A program made the position numbers and the translations under genes. DNA of 64,000 nucleotides from Bacteroidaceae bacterium (GTDB lineage Bacteria > Bacteroidota > Bacteroidia > Bacteroidales > Bacteroidaceae): contig JAFXEF010000008.1 of NCBI GenBank assembly GCA_017520935.1, positions 25,915 to 89,914 of the forward strand. The letters are read 5' to 3'. This document shows, piece by piece, positions 34,163-42,280 of the stretch. The notes under the pieces were generated by a model. It was given only the letters and a program-made list of their open reading frames with translations. It did not search any database and was not told the DNA's origin. Position 1 is the stretch's first letter. Each line of letters starts with the position of its first letter.

Positions 34163-36508
34163 TCAACTCCAAACCCTCAACTCCTCTATCAGTCTGTCGT
34201 TCTCCTCGGGTGTGCCGATGGTGATGCGCAGGGTGCCTTCGCAGCCAGGAGTGCGCGAGCGGTCGCGCACGATGAGTTCGCGGGCGATGAGGTAGTCGTA
34301 TAGCTCGCGCGGACGGGCGGTCTTCACGAGGAGGAAGTTGGCATCGCTGGGGTATACCTTCTCTATGTAGGGCAGCTCGGTGAGTGCTGCAGCTACGCGC
34401 TCGCGCTCGGCGATGAGGGTCTGCACCTGTGGGGTGATGTCCGTCGCGAGAAGGCGCAGGGCGAGTGAGAGCGTGTCGGTGCCGATGTTGTAGGGATACT
34501 TTACCTGTTCGAACAGGCGGATGATACGCTCCTCGGCGAAGGCGAGGCCTATGCGCAGACCGGCAAGGCCGTAGGCTTTCGAGAGGGTCTGCAGGACGAT
34601 GAGGTTGGGGTATTGGCCTATCAGCTCTACCATGCTGGGCACGGAGGAGAAGTCGATATAAGCCTCGTCGACTACTACGATGCCGGGGAAGCGGCTCACG
34701 AGCGAGACAATCTGTTCGCGGGGGAAGGCATTGGCCGTGGGGTTGTTGGGCGAGCAGACGAAGAGCAGCTTGCTCTGCATGTCCGTCGCGCTCAGGAGCG
34801 CCTCTACGGGCAGACTGAAATCCTCGCCGAGCATCACCTCGCGGCACTCGATATCGTTGATGGCGGCACATACGCTGTACATGCCGTAGGTGGGCGCTAT
34901 GCTGACGATATTGTCGATGCCGGGGCGGCAGAAGACGCGGAACAAGAGGTCTATGGCTTCGTCGCTACCGTTGCCGAGGAAGAGGCGCGCGGGATCGATG
35001 CCCTTCTTCTGTGCTATGGTACTGCGCACCTGCTCCTTGAGTGCGGTGGAGGGGTAGCGGTTGTATCCGTTGTCGAAGGGATTTTCGTTGGCATCGAGGT
35101 AGATGCCGATGCTTCCCTTGTACTCGTCGCGGGCCGTGGAGTAGGGCTTCAAGGCTGCGATATTAGGGCGGATGTTGCTTAATGGACAATTAGGGTTCTC
35201 TGCGTTCTCGGAGTTGCCAGAACCTTCGGAGGCCACCCTCACCTTCACTGCATTGGCGTGTGCGTCCAGTCCCTCGGCTTCGGCCATGCGGATGATGGTG
35301 CTGCTGAGGCTGTTGAGGCCTTCTTGGGTGAGCTCCTGATAGGTGATGGCATGCATGAAGCTGTCGAGTCCGATGCCGCTGTAGGCATTGGCGAGTCCCA
35401 TGGTGGGCAGGGTGTGGTTGGTGCCTGAGGCATAGTCGCCGGCACTTTCGGGCGAGTAGTGACCCACGAAAATGCTGCCTGCTGCGGTGATGCGGTTGGC
35501 TACAGCCCATGCATCGTCCATGGCGATGATGAGGTGCTCGGAGGCGTAGTCGTTGGCAAAGGCAACCATGGTGTCGATGTCATCAAACACCACGATGCGG
35601 CTGTTTTCGAGTGAGCGTGTGGCGATGTCGGCACGGGGAAGCAGGGCGAGCTGACGCACGATCTCGGCGTTGACCTGCTCGGCAAACTCCTGACTGCGGC
35701 ATACGAGCAGCGACTGGCTGTCGGGGCCATGCTCGGCTTGGGAGAGGAAGTCGGCCGCCACGAAGTCGGAGCGGGCGCTGTCATCGGCCATGATCATCAC
35801 CTCGGAAGGACCTGCAGGCATATCTATGGCGGTGCCCTGCGCACTGACCATCTGCTTGGCCTTGGTCACATAGCGGTTGCCCGGACCAAATATCTTGTAT
35901 ACGCGCTCTATGCTCTCGGTACCGTAGGCCATGGCAGCGATGGCTTGTGCGCCACCAAGTTTATATATGGTGCGTACACCACACAGCTGGGCAGTGTAGA
36001 GCACTACGGGATTGACCTTGCCGGTGGTGCGGTCGCATGGGGTACACAGCACAATCTCCTCGCAACCTGCTATTTGGGCGGGGAGTGCCAGCATGAGGAT
36101 AGTAGAGAAGAGTGGGGCACTGCCACCGGGGATATATAGACCTATGCGGCGTATGGGGAGCACACGGCGACGGCAGTGCACACCGGGCATGGTGCATACA
36201 TCTACCGCAGGTGTGTGCTGTGCCTTATGGAAAGCGCTGATATTGCTCGCCGCCTGGCGGATGGCGGCTTTGAGTTCGTCGCTCACCAAGGACTCGGCTT
36301 CGGTAAACTCGGCCTCGGAGACTTGCAGCGATTCGGGGCAACGTCCGTCAATCTCTGTGGTGATGGCACGTAGGGCCTCGTCACCTCCCTGGCGGATGCG
36401 CTCAAGGATAGTGCGTACACGTTGTTCTATGACTGTGTCGTTGTCGGTGGCGCGCAGCATCAGGACAGGCCAGGTCTTCTTATCGGGGGTAATGTAGGTT
36501 TGTAGCAT
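34163..36508 (-). CDS. hisDC: Fused histidinol dehydrogenase / histidinol-phosphate aminotransferase
   Basis: One 781-residue frame. HisD (about 1-425) shows GLYIPGGSAPLFSTI, zinc-site SQAEHGPDSQSL and the GTNHTLPTMG motif. HisC (about 450-781) shows RPNIAALKPYS, YLDANENPFDNG, SPNNPTANAFPREQI and the PLP lysine in TLSKAYGLAGLRIG. The parts are joined by SEGSGNSENAENPNCPLSN, which is encoded by TCCGAG-type and GGACAATT-type repeats. These genes are normally adjacent but separate, so a repeat probably removed the stop. The enzymes catalyse the final two oxidations and the aminotransfer step. It lies downstream of hisG, across an inverted-repeat doublet. Confidence 0.95.
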   Translation of the reverse strand: MLQTYITPDKKTWPVLMLRATDNDTVIEQRVRTILERIRQGGDEALRAITTEIDGRCPESLQVSEAEFTEAESLVSDELKAAIRQAASNISAFHKAQHTPAVDVCTMPGVHCRRRVLPIRRIGLYIPGGSAPLFSTILMLALPAQIAGCEEIVLCTPCDRTTGKVNPVVLYTAQLCGVRTIYKLGGAQAIAAMAYGTESIERVYKIFGPGNRYVTKAKQMVSAQGTAIDMPAGPSEVMIMADDSARSDFVAADFLSQAEHGPDSQSLLVCRSQEFAEQVNAEIVRQLALLPRADIATRSLENSRIVVFDDIDTMVAFANDYASEHLIIAMDDAWAVANRITAAGSIFVGHYSPESAGDYASGTNHTLPTMGLANAYSGIGLDSFMHAITYQELTQEGLNSLSSTIIRMAEAEGLDAHANAVKVRVASEGSGNSENAENPNCPLSNIRPNIAALKPYSTARDEYKGSIGIYLDANENPFDNGYNRYPSTALKEQVRSTIAQKKGIDPARLFLGNGSDEAIDLLFRVFCRPGIDNIVSIAPTYGMYSVCAAINDIECREVMLGEDFSLPVEALLSATDMQSKLLFVCSPNNPTANAFPREQIVSLVSRFPGIVVVDEAYIDFSSVPSMVELIGQYPNLIVLQTLSKAYGLAGLRIGLAFAEERIIRLFEQVKYPYNIGTDTLSLALRLLATDITPQVQTLIAERERVAAALTELPYIEKVYPSDANFLLVKTARPRELYDYLIARELIVRDRSRTPGCEGTLRITIGTPEENDRLIEELRVWS
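35191..35232. repeat. TCCGAG-family repeat forming the hisD-hisC linker
   Basis: On the minus strand, units such as GGTTCTGGCAACTCCGAGAA encode the Ser/Glu/Asn-rich linker. A GACAATT-type unit follows at 35184-35190. Confidence 0.75.
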
Positions 36509-36520
36509 ATAAAATTAAAT

Positions 36521-36674
36521 GGAGGCCTCCCCTTCCCCTCCCAAGGAGGGGTGACTCGGTCATCGTGGAGAAGGGCTTTTCTTTTATAATATATATTACT
36601 ATTGTTGTTAGGTATACTTTTTGTGATGCCTGCAAGCCCCCTCTCCTTGGGAGAGGGCGGGGGGAGAGGTCTCT
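36521..36674. repeat. REP-like inverted-repeat doublet, copy 3
   Basis: Arms at 36521-36551 (GGAGGCCTCCCCTTCCCCTC then CCAAGGAGGGG) and 36636-36674 (CTCCTTGGGAGAGG core) flank about 84 bp. The element fills the hisG-hisDC gap exactly, ending 2 bp from the hisG stop. Confidence 0.78.
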
Positions 36675-36676
36675 CT

Positions 36677-37528
36677 TTATTCAATCACCTTATCCAGATC
36701 CAGCACGAGGATACCTTCTGCACCAATCTGCTTGAGGCGCTCTATCTTGTCCCACAGCTCGTCGGCTTTCACTACGGAGTGCAGTGAGCACCAGGATTTG
36801 TCGGCCAAAGGCATCACCGACGGACTGCGCATGGCGGGCAGTATGGTGATGGCCTCGTCTACCTTATCGGCAGGGAGGTTCATCAGGATGTACTTCTTGC
36901 CGCGGCTGCCCGTGACAGCATCGATGCGGAAGAGCAGCGAGTCGAGAATGGCACGCTTCTCGGGCGAGAGGTTGGGGTTGGCGATGAGCACAGCCTCGGA
37001 GCTGATGACCTGTTCCACCTCCTTGAGTCCGTTCGACACGAGGGTACCGCCCGACGAGACGATGTCGAAGATGGCATCGGCAATGCCTGCTGCGGGAGCT
37101 ATCTCCACCGAACCCTTGATGACGCGTATCGAAGCCTCTACTCCTTGCTCTTCGAGGAAGCGGCGCAGGATGTTGGGGTAGGAGGTGGCGATGCGCTTGT
37201 CCTGGAAATACGCGGGCGAGGTATACTCATCGGCTTTGGGGATAGCCAGCGAGATGCGGCAACCGCCAAAGCCCAAATGGCGCACCACCTCCACCTCTGC
37301 GCTGGTCTCGGCCACTTCGTTGTAGCCCACGATGCCGATGTCGGCTGAGCCGTCGGCTACTACTTCAGGGATATCATCGTCGCGCAAGTAGAGAATTTCC
37401 AAGGGGAAGTTGCCCACGCGGTCAAGAAACTTGCGCTTCTGGTCATTCACATTCATGCCTGCATCTTGTAGCAGGTCTACGCTCTGTTCGTTAAGTCGTC
37501 CTTTCGACTGGATGGCTATTCGTATCAT
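36677..37528 (-). CDS. hisG: ATP phosphoribosyltransferase, long form
   Basis: The 283 residues fit the long, self-sufficient HisG with a C-terminal histidine-sensing domain (about 210-283). The N-terminus is MIRIAIQSKGRLNEQSVDLL. GSADIGIVGYNEV and DIVSSGGTLVSNGLKEVE are typical substrate loops. It catalyses the first, committed step (ATP plus PRPP). The ATG at 37528 is chosen because the family starts there and upstream codons belong to the attenuator leader. It is the first gene of hisG-hisDC, controlled by the leader at 37577-37710. Confidence 0.95.
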   Translation of the reverse strand: MIRIAIQSKGRLNEQSVDLLQDAGMNVNDQKRKFLDRVGNFPLEILYLRDDDIPEVVADGSADIGIVGYNEVAETSAEVEVVRHLGFGGCRISLAIPKADEYTSPAYFQDKRIATSYPNILRRFLEEQGVEASIRVIKGSVEIAPAAGIADAIFDIVSSGGTLVSNGLKEVEQVISSEAVLIANPNLSPEKRAILDSLLFRIDAVTGSRGKKYILMNLPADKVDEAITILPAMRSPSVMPLADKSWCSLHSVVKADELWDKIERLKQIGAEGILVLDLDKVIE

Positions 37529-37576
37529 ATCGTTTTCGTTATTCGGCTTTATTATAATAGGTATAGAAAAACAAAA

Positions 37577-37603
37577 AAGGACTTGCCTGATAGGTAAGTC
37601 CTT
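37577..37603 (-). terminator. his attenuator terminator
   Basis: A 12-bp stem (AAGGACTTACCT pairing with GGCAAGTCCTT) has a 3-nt loop, followed on the minus strand by TTTTTTGTTTTTC. It stands 49 bp upstream of the hisG ATG, inside the leader transcript. Its 5' arm (37589-37598) can instead pair with 37635-37645, which would abolish termination. Confidence 0.88.
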
Positions 37604-37627
37604 ATTTGCTTGTGAAGACAAACAGCA

Positions 37628-37672
37628 TACATCGCTTACCTTATCGGCTGATAGGGTGATGATGGCGATGTA
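37628..37672 (-). promoter_or_regulatory. his leader pause and antiterminator segments
   Basis: Segment 1 (37665-37672) pairs perfectly over 8 bp with 37628-37635, and TATC near 37650 pairs with GATA near 37643. Segment 2 (37635-37645, GATAAGGTAAG) pairs with terminator arm CTTACCTATC with one bulged A. The two pairings are mutually exclusive. Segment 1 lies over the histidine codons of the leader peptide. Confidence 0.8.
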
Positions 37673-37688
37673 GGCGAGTTTGCTTCAT
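37641..37688 (-). CDS. hisL: His operon leader peptide (15 aa)
   Basis: The frame ATG...TAA encodes MKQTRLHRHHHPISR, with four His among codons 7-11. It lies between the promoter (37718-37748) and the attenuator terminator, 113 bp before hisG. When charged tRNA-His is scarce a ribosome would stall on these codons and mask RNA segment 1, allowing the antiterminator. The arrangement matches enterobacterial his leaders in logic; sequence relation is not implied. Confidence 0.88.
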   Translation of the reverse strand: MKQTRLHRHHHPISR

Positions 37689-37717
37689 TTTCTCTTTTTA
37701 CCTTAGTTTACCTTGTG

Positions 37718-37748
37718 CAAAGGTATAGGATTGTTTTGATAGTTGCAA
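37718..37748 (-). promoter_or_regulatory. hisL-hisG promoter
   Basis: The -7 box TACCTTTG (37725-37718) and a TTG at 37748-37746 are separated by 20 bp. Transcription would start near 37714, about 26 bp before the hisL ATG. Confidence 0.75.
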
Positions 37749-37835
37749 CAAATTGGCAAGAAAATTTGCGCTATTGTGAAAAATTATCATTAAAACCAAC
37801 AAAATTCCGTCAATTTGGTTCTTTCTCTCCTCTTG

Positions 37836-38675
37836 TTAGGTTGTTTCGAAGCTTTTTAATAGCTGTATCTCCTCGGCCCAACGCGACTCATCAGGTGTCT
37901 CGAGTATGAGCGGGATGTTGTCGAAGCGGGGGTCTTGCATAAATCGCTTGAAGAAATCAATCCCTAACAGACCAAGCCCGATACTTTCGTGGCGGTCGAC
38001 ACGTGACCCAAGTGCTTTCTTTGTGTCGTTAAGGTGTATGCCTCTCAAATATGAGAAGCCTACAATCTCGCCAAACTCCTGCCATACGGCTTCATAGTTG
38101 TCACGGATATCGTATCCTGCCGAATAGGTGTGGCAGGTATCAAGGCATACACCCACGCGGCTCTTGTCCTCTACCTGAGCGATAATCTGTGCCAGGTGAT
38201 AGAACGAGAATCCCATATTGCTTCCCTGTCCGGCGGTATTTTCGATGACAGCTGTCACTCCCTGCGTGTGGTCGAGGGCGATGTTGATGCTCTCGGCAAT
38301 GCGTGCCAGGCAGGCGTCTTTGTCTATTTCGTTGAGGTGACTGCCTGGGTGGAAGTTGAGCATCGTGAGTCCCAACTGCTCGCAGCGGTGCATCTCATCG
38401 TAGAAGGCAGCGCGAGACTTCTCTAACCCCTCTTCGTGTGGATGACCCAAGTTGATGAGGTAACTGTCGTGAGGTAGTATGTAGCGTGTATCGTAGCCAT
38501 ACTCGGCACAGCGCTCCTTGAAGAGGATGATACTCTGCTCCGTCAAGGGTTTCGAGACCCATTGGCGCTGGTTGCGGGTGAAGAGGGCAAAGGCGGTAGC
38601 ACCCAGTTCCTTTGCGTTGGTGGGGGCGAATTCTACGCCCCCCGATGCCGATACGTGTGGTCCTATATGTTTCAT
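37836..38675 (-). CDS. nfo: Endonuclease IV (AP endonuclease)
   Basis: The 279-residue TIM-barrel metalloenzyme cleaves DNA 5' to abasic sites in base excision repair. Visible family motifs: [52 protein letters not shown] and LETPDE, which include the zinc ligands. Length is normal. It lies 18 bp after pyrF on the same strand and is likely cotranscribed. Confidence 0.95.
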   Translation of the reverse strand: MKHIGPHVSASGGVEFAPTNAKELGATAFALFTRNQRQWVSKPLTEQSIILFKERCAEYGYDTRYILPHDSYLINLGHPHEEGLEKSRAAFYDEMHRCEQLGLTMLNFHPGSHLNEIDKDACLARIAESINIALDHTQGVTAVIENTAGQGSNMGFSFYHLAQIIAQVEDKSRVGVCLDTCHTYSAGYDIRDNYEAVWQEFGEIVGFSYLRGIHLNDTKKALGSRVDRHESIGLGLLGIDFFKRFMQDPRFDNIPLILETPDESRWAEEIQLLKSFETT

Positions 38676-38693
38676 ACTTGGATGTGGTTGTGC

Positions 38694-39527
38694 TTACAGT
38701 ATGCCGTACTTCATGAGTTCGGTAGCCATCTCTTCCTGCACCTTGCGTGCTTCTTCGCGAGCTACAACAGCAAAGTTCTCGGTGTTGTCGGCATAGATGA
38801 TGGCACGGCTTGAGTTGACGATGAGTCCGCACTCCTTGGTGATACCATACTTGCAAACCTCGCTGAGCGAACCGCCCTGGGCACCTACACCGGGGACGAG
38901 GAGGAAGTGACTCGGCACAATCTTACGGATGTCCTCGAAAAGTTGTCCGCGAGTAGCACCTACGACGTACATCATGTTCTCGTCGTTGCCCCACTCCTGT
39001 GAACGGCGCAATACCTTCTCGAAGAGGCGCTCACCGGTCTCCTTGTCCTCCATAAGCTGGAAGTCGAGCGAACCCTTGTTCGAGGTCAGCGCGAGCAGTA
39101 TCACCCACTTGCCTTCGTAGGCGAGGAAAGGCTTCACGCTATCTTCGCCCATGTAGGGAGCTACGGTGAGGGCGTGCACATCCTGCTCCTCGAAGAATGA
39201 GCGGGCATACATTGATGAGGTGTTGCCTATATCGCCACGCTTGGCATCGGCGATGATGAAGTGGTCTGGGTAGTTTTCCTTGAGGTAAGCGATGGTTTTC
39301 TCGTATGCCTCGTAACCTTTGAGTCCATCGCACTCGTAAAAGGCGAGGTTGGGTTTGTAAGCTACGCAATAGTCGGCTGTAGCATCGATGATGGCCTTGT
39401 TGAAGGCAAAGATGGGATCCGCTTCGTTCAGCAGGTGAGCGGGAATCTTCTTGGTGTCGGTGTCGAGGCCTACGCAGAGGAATGACTTGCGCGCTTTGAT
39501 GTTTTGGATGAGTTGTTGTTTGTTCAT
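38694..39527 (-). CDS. pyrF: Orotidine 5'-phosphate decarboxylase, type 2
   Basis: The 277-residue enzyme converts OMP to UMP in pyrimidine synthesis. [27 protein letters not shown], and the catalytic [12 protein letters not shown] (Lys-Asp network) are present, with VPGVGAQGG as phosphate loop. An imperfect inverted repeat (39583-39655) lies upstream. Confidence 0.95.
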   Translation of the reverse strand: MNKQQLIQNIKARKSFLCVGLDTDTKKIPAHLLNEADPIFAFNKAIIDATADYCVAYKPNLAFYECDGLKGYEAYEKTIAYLKENYPDHFIIADAKRGDIGNTSSMYARSFFEEQDVHALTVAPYMGEDSVKPFLAYEGKWVILLALTSNKGSLDFQLMEDKETGERLFEKVLRRSQEWGNDENMMYVVGATRGQLFEDIRKIVPSHFLLVPGVGAQGGSLSEVCKYGITKECGLIVNSSRAIIYADNTENFAVVAREEARKVQEEMATELMKYGIL

Positions 39528-39582
39528 AGCTATTTATTTACAATTTACAAATGTGCTAATTACTATTTATTAATTAGATGAT

Positions 39583-39655
39583 TTGACTATTTTTACGACA
39601 ACTTATTGACTGAATTACAAAATTGTAGAATCGTACATCAATCGTAAATAGTCAA
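39583..39655. other. Imperfect inverted repeat between prfA and pyrF
   Basis: Arms TTGACTATTTTTACGA (39583-39598) and TCGTAAATAGTCAA (39642-39655) enclose about 43 bp. The position is 5' of pyrF and 3' of prfA on the minus strand. It could be an operator, an mRNA structure or a terminator without a U-run. Confidence 0.5.
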
Positions 39656-39663
39656 GTTGTAGA

Positions 39664-40773
39664 TTACAACTGGCTCTCCTTCAACCTTTCTGCATTCTCG
39701 GCTACCATCAGCTGGTCAATGCATTCCTGTATGTCGCCGTTCATGAAGGCGGCGAGGTTGTAGATGGTGTAGTTGATGCGGTGGTCGGTGATGCGTCCTT
39801 GAGGATAGTTGTAGGTGCGTATCTTGGCCGAGCGGTCTCCGGTGGATACCATGGTCTTACGCTTCGAGGCGATGTCGTCGATGTATTTCTGATGCTCCTT
39901 GTCGTAGATGAATGTGCGTAGGCGCGAGAGGGCGCGCTCCTTGTTCTTCGGCTGGTCGCGGGTCTCGGTACACTCGATGAGTATCTCTTCCACCTCTCCC
40001 GTGTTGGGGTTCTTCCAGTTGTAGCGCAGGCGCACACCCGACTCTACCTTGTTTACATTCTGACCTCCGGCACCACTGGAGCGGAAGGTGTCCCACTTGA
40101 TCTCTCCCTCGTTGATTTCTACCTCGAAGGCTTCGGCTTGGGGCAGACAGGCCACAGTAGCTGCTGAGGTATGCACACGGCCCTGTGTCTCGGTGGCAGG
40201 CACACGCTGCACGCGGTGTACGCCCGACTCATATTTCAGCGTGCCGTATACCTTCTCACCGCTGACGCTGAAGATGATTTCCTTGTAGCCTCCGGCGGTA
40301 CCCTCATTGAAGCTCGACACCTCCATGCGCCAACCTTTCTGCTCGCAGTACTTGGTGTACATCTTGAAGAGGTCGCCGGCAAAGAGTGCAGCTTCGTCGC
40401 CACCCGTGCCGCCACGTATCTCCATGATGACATTCTTGTCGTCTTCGGGATCGGCAGGCACCAGAAGCAACTTTATCTCTTCCTCGAGTGCGGGCAACTG
40501 GCTTTCGCAAGCATCAATTTCCTCGCGAGCCATCTCACGCATATCGGCATCATTCTCCGTGGTGAATAGCTCTTTGGCCTCTTCGAGCTGGCGGGTCAAT
40601 TGCATATAGCGGCTACGCGCTTCCATCAGTGCGCCCAGCTCTTTATATTCCTTGTTTAACTTTACGAATCGGCGCATGTCGGCTATTACGGCAGGATCGG
40701 TGATGAGGAGTTCTATCTCCTCGTACTTGCCTACCAGCCCATCGAGCCGCGCCATCAAACTGTTTTCTGCCAT
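39664..40773 (-). CDS. prfA: Peptide chain release factor 1
   Basis: The 369 residues contain the peptidyl-hydrolysis motif GGQ at about 236-238 (SSGAGGQNVNKV) and the stop-codon-reading PAT motif at 192-194, which identifies RF1 (UAA/UAG). Length is normal. The promoter (40793-40824) belongs to family B. It is followed by pyrF and nfo on the same strand. Confidence 0.96.
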   Translation of the reverse strand: MAENSLMARLDGLVGKYEEIELLITDPAVIADMRRFVKLNKEYKELGALMEARSRYMQLTRQLEEAKELFTTENDADMREMAREEIDACESQLPALEEEIKLLLVPADPEDDKNVIMEIRGGTGGDEAALFAGDLFKMYTKYCEQKGWRMEVSSFNEGTAGGYKEIIFSVSGEKVYGTLKYESGVHRVQRVPATETQGRVHTSAATVACLPQAEAFEVEINEGEIKWDTFRSSGAGGQNVNKVESGVRLRYNWKNPNTGEVEEILIECTETRDQPKNKERALSRLRTFIYDKEHQKYIDDIASKRKTMVSTGDRSAKIRTYNYPQGRITDHRINYTIYNLAAFMNGDIQECIDQLMVAENAERLKESQL

Positions 40774-40792
40774 AAATACTTTAAATATTTCA

Positions 40793-40824
40793 CAAAATTA
40801 GTGCAAGCCGAACGGAAATGCAAA
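40793..40824 (-). promoter_or_regulatory. prfA promoter (family B)
   Basis: TTTG (40824-40821), 20 bp, TAATTTTG (40800-40793), 20 bp before the ATG. The repeat continues to about 40945 with sequences also found at 50209-50440. Confidence 0.75.
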
Positions 40825-40945
40825 TTTCAACGAGTGAATGTAATGGAAAAGTTTACTTTTCTGTTCTATTGCTGAGCGAGGCCGAAATTCAATAATGTTA
40901 AATTTATTTGCACTTTCCTGAGGCACCGCCTAATTCCTATTTGTG

Positions 40946-41102
40946 GCATGATATATGTGATACCGCTCTGTATGTACGCCTGGGCGTAGGGTATATATTC
41001 AAGAATGAATGATGATGTAAAGGTTATATCAAGGAGGTCTTTTGATGAGATTGGAATTTATTAACCAAACCTACTATGCTGTCCAGTAATGGCTATTGAC
41101 TG
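40946..41102. other. Intergenic stretch without recognised features
   Basis: This lies between the family B repeat of prfA and the family A tandem array of the porD-like gene. There is no open frame of note and no -7 box was spotted. Confidence 0.4.
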
Positions 41103-41340
41103 CACTCGCTGTGAAAAATACTGAAACAAGTTTCGTGTTTATCGCTCGTTTGTTCGTATCTTTGAGGTAAACTTCGAGGATATTTTCACTCGCTGTAAAA
41201 AATATTCAAGCAAGCTTGATATTTCTTGCTCGTTTATCCGTATCTTTGCAGTAAACTGCGAAGATATACTGCACTCGCTGTGAAAAATACTGAAACAAGT
41301 TTCGTGTTTATCGCTCGTTTGTCACTATCTTTGCCCTATC
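41103..41340 (+). repeat. Three tandem copies of promoter-bearing repeat (family A)
   Basis: Units start at 41103, 41187 and 41272 (period 84-85 bp). Each has CACTCGCTGT, a hairpin (AACAAGTTTCGTGTT or ATTCAAGCAAGCTTGAT), CTCGTTTG/CTCGTTTA and a TATCTTTG box (41158-41165, 41241-41248, 41326-41333). Copies 1-2 end with GGTAAAC-type and GCAGTAAACTGC hairpins. The last box is 23 bp upstream of the porD-like ATG. Three promoters in series may drive that gene. Confidence 0.85.
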
Positions 41341-41356
41341 AAACAGCAGTATATAA

Positions 41357-42268
41357 ATGAAAATGACTATACGAAATGTTGCCATGATGGTAATAGCTCT
41401 CGTAGGGCTGTTGCCGCAAAGAACCACGGCACAGGAACTTGAAGCCAAGGTGGTGGTAAACCACTCGAAGATACAGGGCACCAACACCTCCGTCTTCACC
41501 ACTCTGCAGGAGGCCATGACGGAGTTTCTCAACACCCGCAAGTGGAGTAACGCACAGTACACAACAAGGGAGAAGATTGCGTGCAGCTTCAACCTCATCG
41601 TCAATGAGTACAGCGACGATGGGCGCTTCGGCTGCAGCCTTATGGTACAGGCCAACCGTCCAGTGTATAATGCTTCTTACAATACCACAGTGTTCAACTT
41701 CAATGACAATGCCGTAGACTTCAATTACATAGAACACGACAAACTGGAGTTTTCTGACGATATCGTAGACAACAACCTTACTGCCGTGCTCGCCTATTAT
41801 GCTTATCTCATTATAGGGCTCGACATGGACACGTTTGCCCCGAAAGGTGGTACTGATGTGCTTAATAAAGCCGAGAATGTGGTGAACAATGCACAGATGT
41901 TGGGTGAGGATGGTTGGAAAGCTTTTGGCGACAGCAAGAACCGCCACGCACTCATCAACGATTACATGAACGGAGCCATGGAGCCTTACCGCCAACTTTG
42001 TTACGACTATCACCGTAAAGGTCTCGATGAAATGGCACAGAATGCCGAGCGCGGACGCAGCAATATCACCACCTCACTGACATTGCTTGAGAAGGTAAAG
42101 CAGGACAAGCCCATGTCGGTACTGCCCCAACTGTTCACCGAAATCAAGAAAGACGAGCTCATCAACGTATACAGCAAAGGAACCTCGAAAGAGAAGGAGG
42201 AGGTCAACCGCATCCTCTGCCTTGTGAACCCCTCGCTGACAAGTGATTGGGACAAGATAAAGGAATAA
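41357..42268 (+). CDS. porD: PorD-like DUF4835 protein (type IX secretion)
   Basis: The 303 residues have a signal peptide ending TTAQE, then AKVVVNHSKIQGTNTSVFTTLQ and YYAYLIIGLDMDTFAPKGG, typical of DUF4835. The Porphyromonas homologue PorD is needed for type IX secretion. It is encoded 12 bp before recN, a linkage I recall as common in Bacteroidetes. Expression likely comes from the tandem family A promoters. ATG 41363 is an alternative start. Confidence 0.88.
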   Translation: MKMTIRNVAMMVIALVGLLPQRTTAQELEAKVVVNHSKIQGTNTSVFTTLQEAMTEFLNTRKWSNAQYTTREKIACSFNLIVNEYSDDGRFGCSLMVQANRPVYNASYNTTVFNFNDNAVDFNYIEHDKLEFSDDIVDNNLTAVLAYYAYLIIGLDMDTFAPKGGTDVLNKAENVVNNAQMLGEDGWKAFGDSKNRHALINDYMNGAMEPYRQLCYDYHRKGLDEMAQNAERGRSNITTSLTLLEKVKQDKPMSVLPQLFTEIKKDELINVYSKGTSKEKEEVNRILCLVNPSLTSDWDKIKE

Positions 42269-42280
42269 ACGATAATTGTA

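Noticed and set aside
37529..37621. Longer hisG start at 37621
   Set aside because: It would translate the attenuator hairpin and lies downstream of hisL without family similarity; HisG starts at MIRIAIQSKGRL (37528).
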